DNA of 64,000 nt from Companilactobacillus futsaii JCM 17355 (GTDB lineage Bacteria; Bacillota; Bacilli; Lactobacillales; Lactobacillaceae), in contig NZ_AZDO01000039.1 of NCBI RefSeq assembly GCF_001435505.1, positions 21,287-85,286 of the forward strand. The letters run 5' to 3'. The notes beneath the pieces were generated by a model. It saw only the letters and a list, made by a program, of their open reading frames with translations. It made no database searches and was not told where the DNA came from. A program made the translations under genes and the position numbers. Shown here one piece after another: positions 55,069-63,814 of this stretch (the first letter of the stretch is position 1; every line of letters starts with the position of its first letter).

Positions 55069-56463
55069 TTATTCTTCTACATCAATTGTATAAGGATCCT
55101 CACCAGATCTTAAAAAGATTCGTGCATTCAACATTGCATAACTCAAAATGGTTACGAAATAAATACTTACTGAAGGTGCTTCAATAACGTGTCCTGTCAT
55201 CAAAGCCATTCCGAATCCTAAAGCGACACTGGAAACTAGCATTGACCACTTAAATGACCACATATACTTGAATTTTCTAAGGAATGCTCCAATTAGATAA
55301 ATCAAGCAATAAGCTAGTGGTGCCAAGTAAACGATTGTTCCGATAAAACCAAATTGGAAGAAAATATCAACATAATCCATTTCAACCAATTTAGCTTTCT
55401 TTTCACTCTTGAAGTTAGTAGCATAACCCATTCCAAAGGCCTTTTGTGCAGGCGTTGCTTTGGAGAAGTTGTGAGCCGCATTTTCAAAATAAACTGTTCG
55501 ACCACTGAATAAGTAAGAAACCGTCTTATTAGTTTCAACGTATTTCTTTTGATCCTTAGTGATACCCTTTTTTGTCTTAGCCTGTTTTTTCTTATACTTG
55601 ATCATATCACTGTGCAATTCAGCAGTTCTAGAAACGGCCATTGCAGGATATGCAGCAAAGATTCCACCTAATGTAACGACCAACATAGCGATGATTCCAG
55701 CCATGTATTTACGACGACGATTATCTTGGAAAAATTGAATTACTGAAGCCAAAATCGCCATACAAATACCAAAGACGATAGCTAACAAAGAACCCTTTGT
55801 TCCAATCAACAGAGCTGAGTAAATTGCAATAATAATCGTTAGCCAATAATAAATTTTTGACCAAGTATTAATTTTCTTAAGTGCATACCAAACCATAATT
55901 GGGAAAGAGATTGAAACAATTGCACTCAATTCGTTAGCTGCGAAGAACCAACCACTCTCTCCTAATTTGTAGTATGAATATGAACTGAAACTAGTATTAG
56001 TGAAGTGAGCCACAATCATGATGATACTGATAATGTTGACCGCAATAAAGACTACCTTTGGGAAAAAGCGATTGATGATTCGATCTTCAGCTAACTCCTC
56101 AAAAGCGTAAAAATATCCGAGCAACATAATTGGATAATACAAACTCTTTGCTAAAGTTGTAATTTCCAAAGATGGGATAAATAGAGTTTTAGTCTTGTAA
56201 TTGATTGCCAAATTAATAGCTGATACTACTGCTAATAATACGAAATAACCAATTATTCGAAACCCGTGTTTATTATCTCGATTCAAGATCAAGAATAATA
56301 ATATGTAGAATACCGTTATCGCCATGACGATCATTCTAATCAATACCCCGAAGGTAATATTAATATTAAAACGCATCATCGTACCGGTAATGGCATCTAA
56401 TACTGGTTGAAAGATAATGTACAGCATCAAGAAGATACTGTACTTTTTTATAAAGCTTTGCAT
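55069..56463 (-). CDS. O-antigen ligase / Wzy-like polymerase family membrane protein
   Basis: A 464-residue protein with 11-12 membrane helices and one large extracellular loop (about 280-350) rich in Lys/Glu. AALLIGTKGSLLAIVFGI-type sequence near 205-225 and SGRTVYFENAAHNFSKATPAQKAFGMGYAT in the loop match the Wzy_C layout (PF04932). Such proteins polymerise or ligate lipid-linked repeat units of surface polysaccharide. It is transcribed alone, between repeat element B and the GntR gene. Whether it is a polymerase or a ligase cannot be decided here. Confidence 0.8.
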   Translation of the reverse strand: MQSFIKKYSIFLMLYIIFQPVLDAITGTMMRFNINITFGVLIRMIVMAITVFYILLFLILNRDNKHGFRIIGYFVLLAVVSAINLAINYKTKTLFIPSLEITTLAKSLYYPIMLLGYFYAFEELAEDRIINRFFPKVVFIAVNIISIIMIVAHFTNTSFSSYSYYKLGESGWFFAANELSAIVSISFPIMVWYALKKINTWSKIYYWLTIIIAIYSALLIGTKGSLLAIVFGICMAILASVIQFFQDNRRRKYMAGIIAMLVVTLGGIFAAYPAMAVSRTAELHSDMIKYKKKQAKTKKGITKDQKKYVETNKTVSYLFSGRTVYFENAAHNFSKATPAQKAFGMGYATNFKSEKKAKLVEMDYVDIFFQFGFIGTIVYLAPLAYCLIYLIGAFLRKFKYMWSFKWSMLVSSVALGFGMALMTGHVIEAPSVSIYFVTILSYAMLNARIFLRSGEDPYTIDVEE

Positions 56464-56542
56464 AAGTGACTCCCAGTTTAAAAATTTAAAACATGTGTAG
56501 GTTATATCTTACCTTAAATTTAATTCTAAAGAAATTGATTAT

Positions 56543-57244
56543 CTATCTTTCTAGATAAAATTCAAAACGATCTCCAGCGTATTGTGAACGAACGTATTCA
56601 AATGGTCTACCATCATCCAAGGTCGTTACTTGGCGAACACGTAAGATTGCTGAACCACGCTTAACGTTCAAGAAATTAGCAATTTTTTCTGAGGCTAAAA
56701 TGGCAGAAACAGTTTGCGTAGCGTTACCTAATTTTAACCCAGCTTTGTTTTCAAGTGCTTTATAAAGTGAAGACGTTATGTCTTTTTTATTCAAACTATT
56801 GACAATATTTATTGGAATCGTTGCAACTTCAAAACAAATCGGTTGTTGATCAGCATAACGAATTCTTTCCATTCGTAAAACTTGATCACCGTCTTTTAAT
56901 TTTAATTTTTCTAATTCACTGATTGATGGATCGGCCACGTGATAAGAAACCGTCTTACTTGAAGGCTTCTTACCTTGGCTCTCAGTGATTTCGGTGAAAC
57001 TAGTCGTTCCAGACATTTTTTCTTGAACCTTGCTGCTAGCAACATACGTCCCTGATCCAACTTGTCTTTGCAAAATTCCCTCATCGACCAAAGTTTGGAT
57101 TGCTTGGCGAAGTGTCATCCGACTGACATCAAAGTCTTGTGAAAGCTGTCTTTCTGATGGTATACGTTCCCCAACAGCCCACTTGCCAGATTCGATTTCT
57201 TTTCTAATTTCATTATGAATTTGTATATATACTGGTACCTTCAT
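56543..57244 (-). CDS. GntR-family regulator with UTRA ligand domain (HutC subfamily)
   Basis: A 233-residue regulator. The N-terminal winged helix has EIRKEIESGKWAVGERIPSERQLSQDFDVSRMTLRQAIQTLVDEGILQR (in blocks, about 10-58), with the GntR recognition helix VSRMTLRQAI. A C-terminal UTRA domain (about 90-230) contains EITESQGKKPSSKTV, KDGDQVLRMERIRYADQQPICFE and PFEYVRSQYAGDRFEF. UTRA binds small molecules, often phosphosugars. It lies divergent from pnuC, with 223 bases between; a direct link is not shown. Its own target operon is not evident. Confidence 0.9.
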   Translation of the reverse strand: MKVPVYIQIHNEIRKEIESGKWAVGERIPSERQLSQDFDVSRMTLRQAIQTLVDEGILQRQVGSGTYVASSKVQEKMSGTTSFTEITESQGKKPSSKTVSYHVADPSISELEKLKLKDGDQVLRMERIRYADQQPICFEVATIPINIVNSLNKKDITSSLYKALENKAGLKLGNATQTVSAILASEKIANFLNVKRGSAILRVRQVTTLDDGRPFEYVRSQYAGDRFEFYLER

Positions 57245-57357
57245 TTATTTGGCACTCCCTTTAAGCATTACTTCTGTTAATTATACAGTATTTTTGTAAA
57301 AAATTAAGAATTGGTCTAAAAACAATTATAACAAATACAATAATAGGTCTATATCAA

Positions 57358-57386
57358 TTGACATAAAAAACTAATCAGTATATTCT
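57358..57386 (+). promoter_or_regulatory. Predicted promoter of pnuC
   Basis: TTGACA (57358-57363), a 17-base spacer and TATTCT (57381-57386) make a good vegetative promoter. Transcription would begin near 57393, one base before the left arm of the pnuC-flanking inverted repeat. Confidence 0.7.
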
Positions 57387-57393
57387 AAAATGC

Positions 57394-57408
57394 AAGTGAC
57401 TACACGAT
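57394..57408 (+). repeat. Left arm of 15-bp inverted repeat at the pnuC mRNA 5' end
   Basis: AAGTGACTACACGAT is the exact reverse complement of ATCGTGTAGTCACTT at 58300-58314. The predicted transcription start places it at the extreme 5' end of the pnuC mRNA. Behind it a smaller hairpin (ACAG...CCGTTACGG-CTGT, about 57411-57437) is possible. Confidence 0.85.
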
Positions 57409-57467
57409 CTAACAGCGTTGCTTCCGTTACGGCTGTCTAAAAACAAATAAGGAGATTTTTTTATCAC

Positions 57468-58259
57468 ATGGATAATTATTCCAATAATTCAAATAGTAGT
57501 TTCACTGAACGTTTTTCAACTGCACTAAGAGATTTACCGAATGCACTAGGACAAGTTTTTAATTTCCAACGCAATGTGCATGAATTAAAGACCCTCAAGA
57601 AGTCTACCAAGGTTATGATGACCATTATGCTTTTAGCAACCTGGGCTTCATTTATCTTGGGAAAGGATTTTGGATTCTCTGGCTGGATCGGTGTCATCAC
57701 CGGTACTTCCGTTGTCCTAAATCTAATCTTAGTTGATCAAGGTCGATTGACTAATTATAGTTGGGGTGTCTTAGGTTGTGTAGTTTGGCTAATCATTGCC
57801 ATCAACAACCGTTTAATTGGTGATATCGCTTCGCAGTCATTTTACTTAATTATGCAATTCGTAGGTCTTTCAGTTTGGCATCGTGAGATTACTCAAGCTG
57901 ACCAAGAAGAAGTTGCTTCTCGTAAATTAACTTGGCGCGAAGGAATCTTCTGGTTCTTGGCGACCTTTATTATTTATTTCATCGTTTTATTCTTCAGTAA
58001 ACATTTGAATGGCGTCCAGGTTTACTTAGATGCTACTCTTTTGCCATTAGGAATTGTTGGACAAGTTCTAATGACTTATGGTTATCGTTCCCAGTGGATT
58101 GCTTGGATCACCCTAGATGTCATTAATGTTGTCATCTGGTTCAATCAATTACAAGTAGTTAGTCCTGCTTCCACTTCGATGTTCGTTCTACAAATAATTA
58201 TGTTGGCTAATGCCATTTACGGCGCTTATCTGTGGTTTAAACCTAGCGACCAACAATAA
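57468..58259 (+). CDS. pnuC: PnuC-family vitamin B3 (nicotinamide riboside) transporter
   Basis: A 263-residue membrane protein with seven hydrophobic helices and the PnuC signature helices: FVGLSVWHREITQ near 130-142 (equivalent to the family's WxxW region) and a C-terminal QIIMLANAIYGAYLWFK (Asn-Tyr/Leu-Trp pattern, near 242-258). PnuC moves nicotinamide riboside by facilitated diffusion, with intracellular phosphorylation trapping it, feeding NAD synthesis. AAGGAGA lies 13 bases before the ATG, a long spacing. Its mRNA is bounded by complementary 15-nt ends and closed by its own terminator. pncB and nadE elsewhere in the window provide the parallel nicotinate route. Confidence 0.92.
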   Translation: MDNYSNNSNSSFTERFSTALRDLPNALGQVFNFQRNVHELKTLKKSTKVMMTIMLLATWASFILGKDFGFSGWIGVITGTSVVLNLILVDQGRLTNYSWGVLGCVVWLIIAINNRLIGDIASQSFYLIMQFVGLSVWHREITQADQEEVASRKLTWREGIFWFLATFIIYFIVLFFSKHLNGVQVYLDATLLPLGIVGQVLMTYGYRSQWIAWITLDVINVVIWFNQLQVVSPASTSMFVLQIIMLANAIYGAYLWFKPSDQQ

Positions 58260-58299
58260 TATTTGAAACACTCAATATAACCGTCAAAAGCAATTATCC

Positions 58300-58314
58300 A
58301 TCGTGTAGTCACTT
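58300..58314 (+). repeat. Right arm of 15-bp inverted repeat in the pnuC 3' UTR
   Basis: ATCGTGTAGTCACTT perfectly complements the arm at 57394-57408. It lies in the 3' UTR, three bases before the pnuC terminator stem. Confidence 0.85.
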
Positions 58315-58317
58315 AGG

Positions 58318-58341
58318 CATCGACAATCGTCGGTGTTTTTT
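58318..58341 (+). terminator. Terminator of pnuC
   Basis: CATCGAC (58318-58324) pairs with GTCGGTG (58329-58335), followed by a T run. Confidence 0.8.
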
Positions 58342-58406
58342 CTTTGTGGAATAAAAAAAGCCGTCAAACAAGTTTATTCTTGTTGACGACTAACTGGTAA
58401 AAATTA

Positions 58407-58478
58407 TTGGGTTAGATGGATTCGAACCATCGCATGACGGGATCAAAACCCGTTGCCTTACCGCTTGGCTATAACCCA
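58407..58478 (-). tRNA. tRNA-Gln (TTG anticodon)
   Basis: A 72-base cloverleaf on the minus strand: acceptor TGGGTTA/TAACCCA with discriminator A, anticodon stem ACGGG/CCCGT around TTTTGAT (anticodon TTG), and a T arm containing GGTTCGAATCC. It is probably charged via the GatCAB route encoded in this window. Confidence 0.94.
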
Positions 58479-58483
58479 ATGAA

Positions 58484-58566
58484 TGGAGGGGAGTGGATTC
58501 GAACCACCGAACCCGAAGGAGCGGATTTACAGTCCGCCGCGTTTAGCCAGACTTCGCTACCCCTCC
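58484..58566 (-). tRNA. tRNA-Tyr (GTA anticodon)
   Basis: An 83-base class II tRNA on the minus strand: acceptor GGAGGGG/CCCCTCC with discriminator A, anticodon stem GCGGA/TCCGC around CTGTAAA (anticodon GTA), a long variable arm and a T arm containing GGTTCGAATCC. It lies five bases upstream of tRNA-Gln, probably in one transcript. Confidence 0.95.
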
Positions 58567-58677
58567 ATGTGTTTACCACATGTCTTTATCCGACTTAATT
58601 ATATTACCGAAAATAACAGACCATTTCAAGAGTTTTTTGTAAAAAAAGATGAATCATTTTCAGATTCATCCTTTTAA

Positions 58678-60330
58678 CTATTTTATAACGTCGACATTAT
58701 CAGCTTTGACGAACTCATTTGTCGCTACCCGATAATAATCTTCATTATTAATTTTAATTACTTTATCAATTTTCCAATCAGTTTTGATAGCCAAAGCACG
58801 GTTGGTTACTGTATCGCCATGAGAATTATCTAGTGAAATGTAATCAGCACCACCATGGGTTCTAACTACTGAATATTTGGGTGTGTACAAGTAAATATCA
58901 GAAGCCTTGACGAATTCATTAGTTGCTACACGGTAGTACTTCTCACCTTTGATAGTCATGTACTCGTCAGTTTGCCAATTTGAGTCTGGTGAAAGAGCAA
59001 CTGTTTTACTTAGGTTGCCATCTTCATCATAAATGTTGGCTGCTGATCTATCAGGATAAACAGTTAAGGTTTGAAGTTTGTGAGTATATTTGGAAGTTAC
59101 TGTTGTTGTCGTTGTAGAAGTTGATGTGTGATGTGTTGATGGTGTTGTGGGTTTTACCGCAGGTTTATCTTTAGTGTAATAAATTGAATAATCAAAAGTT
59201 TCTGAACCTTCATCAACAGTCGTTGTAAATGTTTTACCCGTACTTGCTGCTTGTAACATCACAGAATCTGAAGAAAATTCACCATTATTAAGTGACTGTA
59301 AATAATTCTGAGTTTCTGGTAAATTGATTGGAATTATTAACGTTACTTTCAATTGTTTAGGTCCTGTATAACCATCTACCTCAGGTATATCAATATCAAT
59401 ACTTTGTCCAAAATATTCAAATTCACTCTTTGGAATACTGAAAACTAGTGGATAATAGGTATTTTGATCATCCTTGCTTTGAGTTTGATCAATATTATAA
59501 CTAGTTATTTGTTTATCTTCGAGTTTAATGTCTTTATTTGCGAATGCAACGAAAAATGGTTCTGGCATTCCATCAAGTGTTTTTACATTCCAAGTGCTAA
59601 CATCTTCTGTCGACTGAGGGTACTCTACTGAAACACTACTTTCCTTTGAACTAGTATTTATCCAACTACTAATAGATTTAAGCCCTGAATTCTTCAAATC
59701 TAAATTAGACATTTTTATTTGATAAAGACTGGGTAAATCGAGCAGCATATTTTTGCAGCTGCCTCCATTGAACGAACTTATGTCTATTGTTTGTAAACTA
59801 GTATCATCTTTAAACATTTCGTCTAAGCACGATACTCCTTCACTAACTTCAAAGGAACTTAAATCTAAATTAGTAAGACTACTATCCTGCTCAAACATTC
59901 CAAAAAAAGTGGTTACTTGTGATACATCAAGTTTATCTAAGCCCTCAATTTCCTTTAATTTGGGGAGTTCAGCGAATAATCCTGATGAATCAGTTGGAAG
60001 CTTTAATTTCTTTCCAGTTTCTGGTGCAATCACTACTTTAGTAATGGTATCCTCATAAACCTGCATCCAAGGTAAAATATTAATTAGATGCTGATCATCA
60101 GAACCATCAACGTAATCAGGAATTGCTGTTCCTCCCAAGTAAAGTACATTATCCTTAACATACCAAGTAGCATTACCCCATCGTTGTGGTGTAGCATCGG
60201 AGTCTTTCACTGATTCAGATGTTGATTCATTAGTTTGTGAATCATCAGCCAAAACATTCAACTGCCCCATGCCAAAAATCCCAATAAAAACAGCCAAACT
60301 ATAAATTAAAGCTTTAACCATTCTCTTCAT
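58678..60330 (-). CDS. BspA-like (DUF285) secreted protein with two SLAP repeats
   Basis: A 550-residue exported protein. The signal peptide (about 1-29) is followed by WGNATWYVKDNVLYLGGTAIPDY (about 51-73), a typical start of lactobacillar BspA-like ectodomains. DUF285-type leucine-rich units follow (LDKLDVSQVTTFFGMFEQD, LTNLDLSSFEVSEG, LQTIDISSFNGG). A linker domain and a Thr/His-rich stalk (about 395-420) lead to two SLAP-type repeats ending YYRVATNEFVKADNVDVIK. BspA-like proteins can bind host or microbial surfaces; SLAP anchors to the wall. It is separate from the 34-44 kb island but shares its anchor. Confidence 0.85.
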   Translation of the reverse strand: MKRMVKALIYSLAVFIGIFGMGQLNVLADDSQTNESTSESVKDSDATPQRWGNATWYVKDNVLYLGGTAIPDYVDGSDDQHLINILPWMQVYEDTITKVVIAPETGKKLKLPTDSSGLFAELPKLKEIEGLDKLDVSQVTTFFGMFEQDSSLTNLDLSSFEVSEGVSCLDEMFKDDTSLQTIDISSFNGGSCKNMLLDLPSLYQIKMSNLDLKNSGLKSISSWINTSSKESSVSVEYPQSTEDVSTWNVKTLDGMPEPFFVAFANKDIKLEDKQITSYNIDQTQSKDDQNTYYPLVFSIPKSEFEYFGQSIDIDIPEVDGYTGPKQLKVTLIIPINLPETQNYLQSLNNGEFSSDSVMLQAASTGKTFTTTVDEGSETFDYSIYYTKDKPAVKPTTPSTHHTSTSTTTTTVTSKYTHKLQTLTVYPDRSAANIYDEDGNLSKTVALSPDSNWQTDEYMTIKGEKYYRVATNEFVKASDIYLYTPKYSVVRTHGGADYISLDNSHGDTVTNRALAIKTDWKIDKVIKINNEDYYRVATNEFVKADNVDVIK

Positions 60331-60382
60331 AAAATCATCCCTCTCTTAATTAGGATTATTATACTTCTAAATGAAAATATTC

Positions 60383-60541
60383 TTATATCAAAAATAAAAA
60401 AGTTGCTACCCGATTTGCACTCAAGGTAACAACTTTTTGATCATTATTAATCTGTGCAGCTTTGGTAGTTTGAGCAATTCCCAAAACTATCGCCAGTGCT
60501 GCGATGAAACTAAGAATCAACAGCTTGATTTTCTTCCTCAT
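60383..60541 (-). CDS. Secreted micropeptide, 52 residues, under cre control
   Basis: An ATG at 60541 preceded by GGAGGAGCGAG opens a 53-codon frame. The product has a complete signal peptide (MRKKIKLLILSFIAALAIVL, then a probable AxA cleavage after QTTKA) and leaves a mature peptide of about 24 residues (AQINNDQKVVTLSANRVATF plus LFLI). The last part of the gene lies in a terminator-like hairpin (60396-60438). A perfect cre site lies 37 bases upstream. It resembles no family I know. It may be a signalling or antimicrobial peptide, or the 5' remnant of a lost surface-protein gene. Confidence 0.6.
   Translation of the reverse strand: MRKKIKLLILSFIAALAIVLGIAQTTKAAQINNDQKVVTLSANRVATFLFLI
60388..60438 (-). 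terminator. Hairpin overlapping the 3' end of the micropeptide gene
   Basis: AAAAAGTTG...TACC (about 60397-60410) and GGTAACAACTTTTT (60425-60438) pair with one mismatch, followed on the minus strand by a T-rich tail. It acts as terminator yet lies inside the last codons of the micropeptide frame. Confidence 0.6.
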
Positions 60542-60577
60542 GAACACTCGCTCCTCCACAAATGTTTATATTAATAT

Positions 60578-60591
60578 TGTAAACGATTTCA
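60578..60591. promoter_or_regulatory. CcpA (cre) site of the micropeptide gene
   Basis: TGTAAACGATTTCA fits both TGNAANCGNTNNCA and WWTGNAARCGNWWWCAWW fully. On the minus strand it overlaps the spacer of a TTATGA-N18-TATAAA promoter, a position where CcpA would repress. Confidence 0.7.
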
Positions 60592-60628
60592 TAAAGAATT
60601 TTAAATGTTTTTTTATCAGAAAACAAAA

Positions 60629-60652
60629 AAGCCATAACCGAAGTTATGACTT
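60629..60652 (-). terminator. Terminator of dtpT
   Basis: AAGCCATAAC and GTTATGACTT pair with one mismatch around CGAA, followed by T residues on the minus strand. Confidence 0.75.
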
Positions 60653-60672
60653 AGTTTAATTTCAAGAATTTA

Positions 60673-62148
60673 TTAGTTAACACCGGCCATCAATTTCTTG
60701 ATCTTAGGTACAAACATAATCAAGAGAACTGCGGCAACTAACGTAACGATACCAGTTACACCAAAGAACATCATTTCGTTTTGTGGATTTCCTGGTTCGA
60801 ATAACTTAACTAATTGAGCATTAGCAGCTTGTCCAGCTGAATCAGCTAAAAACCACATACTCATCATTTGACCTCTGAAGGCCTTAGGAGCAAGTTTAGT
60901 TGTGGCTGACAAACCAACTGGAGAAATCAACATTTCCCCAACTTCGATAATAGCCCAACTTAGAACTAGCCATAGTGGACTAACTTTATCACCAGGAGCC
61001 AAGCCAATCAAAGGAATAATCAAAACAAAGTATGAAATAGCTGTAGCAACTAATCCCATCCAGAATTTAGATGGTGATGATGGTTGACGTTTAGCTAATT
61101 TAATCCATAACCATGCAAAGAATGGTGTATAGATAATGATGAAGAATGGGTTAAGCATTTGGAATTGTGGAGCTGACAAATGCAAACCAGCAAAGTTCAA
61201 TTGAGTTTGTTCAGCAGCGAAAAGTGCCAAAACAACTGAACCTTGTTCTTCAATTGCCCAGAAAATTGCAGCAGCGATGAACAATGGAATATAAGCAAAT
61301 ACACGTGATCTTTCGACCTTTGTAACCTTTTTACTTGTTAGCATCATTACGAAGTAACCAACAGGCAAAGCGATACCTAAGATACTCAAGATAGTGATGA
61401 AGTTATCAACTGTGAAAGCATTCATAGCCATCATAGCTACAACAATAATAACAAATGCAATTACACCAATGATGACACATTTGTAGAATTTACTACGTTC
61501 AGCATCAGTGATTGGATCTGGAGCTTGTAAACTTTCTTTAGGAAGGTACTTACGACCGTCCCACCAGTAAACTACTAATCCTAAGAACATACCGATAGCA
61601 GCTAATGAGAAACCAGCGTGGAAGTTAAAGTGGTTCCACATCATTGTAACGGCTTGTGGAGCAATTAGTGAACCCAAGTTGATACCCATAACGTAAATAC
61701 TGAAACCAGAATCACGTCTTGGATCTCCTTCGGTATACAATCCACCAACCATTTCGGATACGTTTGGTTTCAATAAACCAGTACCAATAACAATAAGTCC
61801 AATTGATACAAACAAACCAGTTTCGCCCATTGGGAGTGACAATACGATATGACCAAACATGATCAAGACACCACCCCAGAAGACAGTTCTTCTAGGTCCC
61901 AAAAGTCTATCACTGATAAATCCACCAAGCACACTAGACATATAAACTAGTGAACCATAGATAGACATGACAGATGCTGCAGTGGTACGGTCCATACCAA
62001 GTCCGCCCTTTGTTACAGCATAGTACATATAGAATAACAAAATGGCACGCATACCATAGTAACTGAATCTTTCCCAGAATTCAGTTAGGAATAATGTACG
62101 TAACCCTATCGGTTGACCGAAGAATCCTCGGTCCTTCTTTTCGTCCAT
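60673..62148 (-). CDS. dtpT: Proton-dependent di-/tripeptide transporter (POT family)
   Basis: A 491-residue POT/PTR transporter with about 14 helices. The proton-coupling motif ExxER is in LFLTEFWERFSYYGMRAILLF (near residues 20-40). The PTR2 signature appears as VLGGFISDRLLGPRRTVFWGG, and FSIYVMGINLGSLIAP (near 147-162) follows. It imports small peptides with protons and is the main peptide uptake system in many proteolytic lactic acid bacteria. GAGGAGAA precedes the ATG. It is transcribed alone and ends in a terminator. Confidence 0.95.
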   Translation of the reverse strand: MDEKKDRGFFGQPIGLRTLFLTEFWERFSYYGMRAILLFYMYYAVTKGGLGMDRTTAASVMSIYGSLVYMSSVLGGFISDRLLGPRRTVFWGGVLIMFGHIVLSLPMGETGLFVSIGLIVIGTGLLKPNVSEMVGGLYTEGDPRRDSGFSIYVMGINLGSLIAPQAVTMMWNHFNFHAGFSLAAIGMFLGLVVYWWDGRKYLPKESLQAPDPITDAERSKFYKCVIIGVIAFVIIVVAMMAMNAFTVDNFITILSILGIALPVGYFVMMLTSKKVTKVERSRVFAYIPLFIAAAIFWAIEEQGSVVLALFAAEQTQLNFAGLHLSAPQFQMLNPFFIIIYTPFFAWLWIKLAKRQPSSPSKFWMGLVATAISYFVLIIPLIGLAPGDKVSPLWLVLSWAIIEVGEMLISPVGLSATTKLAPKAFRGQMMSMWFLADSAGQAANAQLVKLFEPGNPQNEMMFFGVTGIVTLVAAVLLIMFVPKIKKLMAGVN

Positions 62149-62263
62149 TAAAAAATTCTCCTCACATTACACAAATAATATATTAATATTAAACTTACAA
62201 ACCAAAAGTGTCAAAACATTTTTTAATAAACAACTCTTAAAGCCTTATATATAGGCAAAAAAA

Positions 62264-62293
62264 AATAAGAACCTTTTAATATAGGCTCTTATT
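62264..62293 (-). terminator. Terminator of the glycerol-kinase-like gene
   Basis: AATAAGA (62264-62270) pairs with TCTTATT (62287-62293), with an inner CC/GG, just after the stop. The loop is about 10 bases. Confidence 0.65.
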
Positions 62294-63797
62294 ATTTAGC
62301 GTTATGTTTGAAGGCCATTGTTGCTTTAACGGCCTCTTTCCAACCATCATAAAGATCTTTTCTAAGAGATTCTTTCATTTTGGGTTGATACATCTTACCC
62401 GTTTGATAATTTTTCTTAATATCATCGATGTCTTTCCAAAAACCTACTCCTAATCCAGCCATGAAAGCCACTCCCAATGAAGTAGTTTCCAATTCTGATG
62501 AACGTTGCAAAGAAATTCCCAAAATATCAGCTTGAAATTGCATCAAATAATCGTTAGCAGATGCTGCTCCATCGACTTTTAAGACTTCAATTGGCATCTT
62601 AGCATCAGAACTCATCGTTTCAATGATATCTTTAGTTTGATAAGCAATTGCTTGTAAAGTGGCTTTGACCAAATCTTTGTCAGTTGTACCACGGGTAATT
62701 CCAAACATTGTTCCATGAGCTTGATTATCCCAATATGGTGCACCCAAACCGGCAAAAGCTGGAACAACATAGACTTCGTCATGATCAGTTGAACTTTTGG
62801 CATAATCTGAAGTTTGCGGAGTATTGTTGATCAAACGCATATCATCACGCAACCACTGTAACGCCGCTCCAGCCACGAAAACACTGCCTTCTAGGGCATA
62901 CTTAATTTCACCATTGATACCGTAAGCAATCGTCGTTAACAAATTATTATCGGATAATGCTGGCTTATCACCGGTATTCATAACGGCAAAGGCACCAGTT
63001 CCATAAGTATTCTTGACCATTCCTTTTTCAAACGCCATTTGACCAAATAGTGAAGCCTGTTGAGAACCGGTCATCCCAGCAATTGGTATTTCCGAACCAT
63101 AAAATTGATAATTTTTAGTTATTCCAAATACTTCTGAATTCGATTTAACTTCTGGCAACATTGCCTTAGGAATATTAAAAAGCTTTAATAAATCTTCATC
63201 CCATTGCAAAGTATTGATATTAAAGAGCATTGTTCGGCTTGCATTGGCATAATCGGTCATGAAACTAGCTCCATCAGTCAATTTCCATAATAACCACGTA
63301 TTAATAGTTCCAAAGAGCAATTCACCTTTTTCAGCTCGTTCTTGAGCACCCTCAACGTGATTGAGAATCCAACGAATTTTAGTAGCTGAGAAATAAGGAC
63401 TGATAATCAAACCAGTCTTTTTATGTATCTCATCTTTGAAACCTGCCTTGATCATGTCGTTAGCCAAGTGAGCAGTTTGTCGACTTTGCCAAACAATGGC
63501 GTTATAAATTGGCAGACCCGTTTCCTTATCCCAAACGACTGTCGTTTCTCTTTGACTAGCGATTCCGATTGCCTTAATTTGATTTGGCTTAATGCCTGAA
63601 TCGATCAAAGCAGTGGCGATAGTCGTCTGTACAGCATTCCAAATCAGATTGGGATCATGTTCGACCCAACCAGGATTCGGTAAAATTTGTTGAATCGGAT
63701 GTCTGGCAACGGCTACTTTTTTACCATTATGGTCAAAAATAATAGCTCGAGCTGTTGTTGTCCCCTCATCAATTGCTAAAATGTATTCTTTTTCCAT
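62292..63797 (-). CDS. glpK: Glycerol kinase homologue with altered catalytic and regulatory residues
   Basis: A 501-residue FGGY kinase of normal length with most glycerol kinase blocks: [15 protein letters not shown] (residues 8-22), [10 protein letters not shown] (81-90), [21 protein letters not shown] and KNTYGTGAF. Two key sites differ from canonical GlpK. The catalytic-base region AGDQQ reads TGSQQ, putting Ser at 245. The YHFYG loop, whose His is phosphorylated by HPr in Firmicutes, reads YQFYG, with Gln at 231. Glycerol phosphorylation and phosphotransfer activation may therefore be lost or altered. It stands alone, without glpF or glpD. A terminator-like hairpin ends 18 bases before its start. 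Confidence 0.85.
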   Translation of the reverse strand: MEKEYILAIDEGTTTARAIIFDHNGKKVAVARHPIQQILPNPGWVEHDPNLIWNAVQTTIATALIDSGIKPNQIKAIGIASQRETTVVWDKETGLPIYNAIVWQSRQTAHLANDMIKAGFKDEIHKKTGLIISPYFSATKIRWILNHVEGAQERAEKGELLFGTINTWLLWKLTDGASFMTDYANASRTMLFNINTLQWDEDLLKLFNIPKAMLPEVKSNSEVFGITKNYQFYGSEIPIAGMTGSQQASLFGQMAFEKGMVKNTYGTGAFAVMNTGDKPALSDNNLLTTIAYGINGEIKYALEGSVFVAGAALQWLRDDMRLINNTPQTSDYAKSSTDHDEVYVVPAFAGLGAPYWDNQAHGTMFGITRGTTDKDLVKATLQAIAYQTKDIIETMSSDAKMPIEVLKVDGAASANDYLMQFQADILGISLQRSSELETTSLGVAFMAGLGVGFWKDIDDIKKNYQTGKMYQPKMKESLRKDLYDGWKEAVKATMAFKHNAK

Positions 63798-63814
63798 TAT
63801 TAACTCCTAAATAC

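Noticed and set aside
57409..57467. NAD+-II riboswitch in the pnuC leader
   Set aside because: The remembered consensus does not match; only a generic hairpin is seen.
58416..58677. Short plus-strand frames over the tRNA pair
   Set aside because: They lie across tRNA-Gln and tRNA-Tyr sequence and have no coding support.
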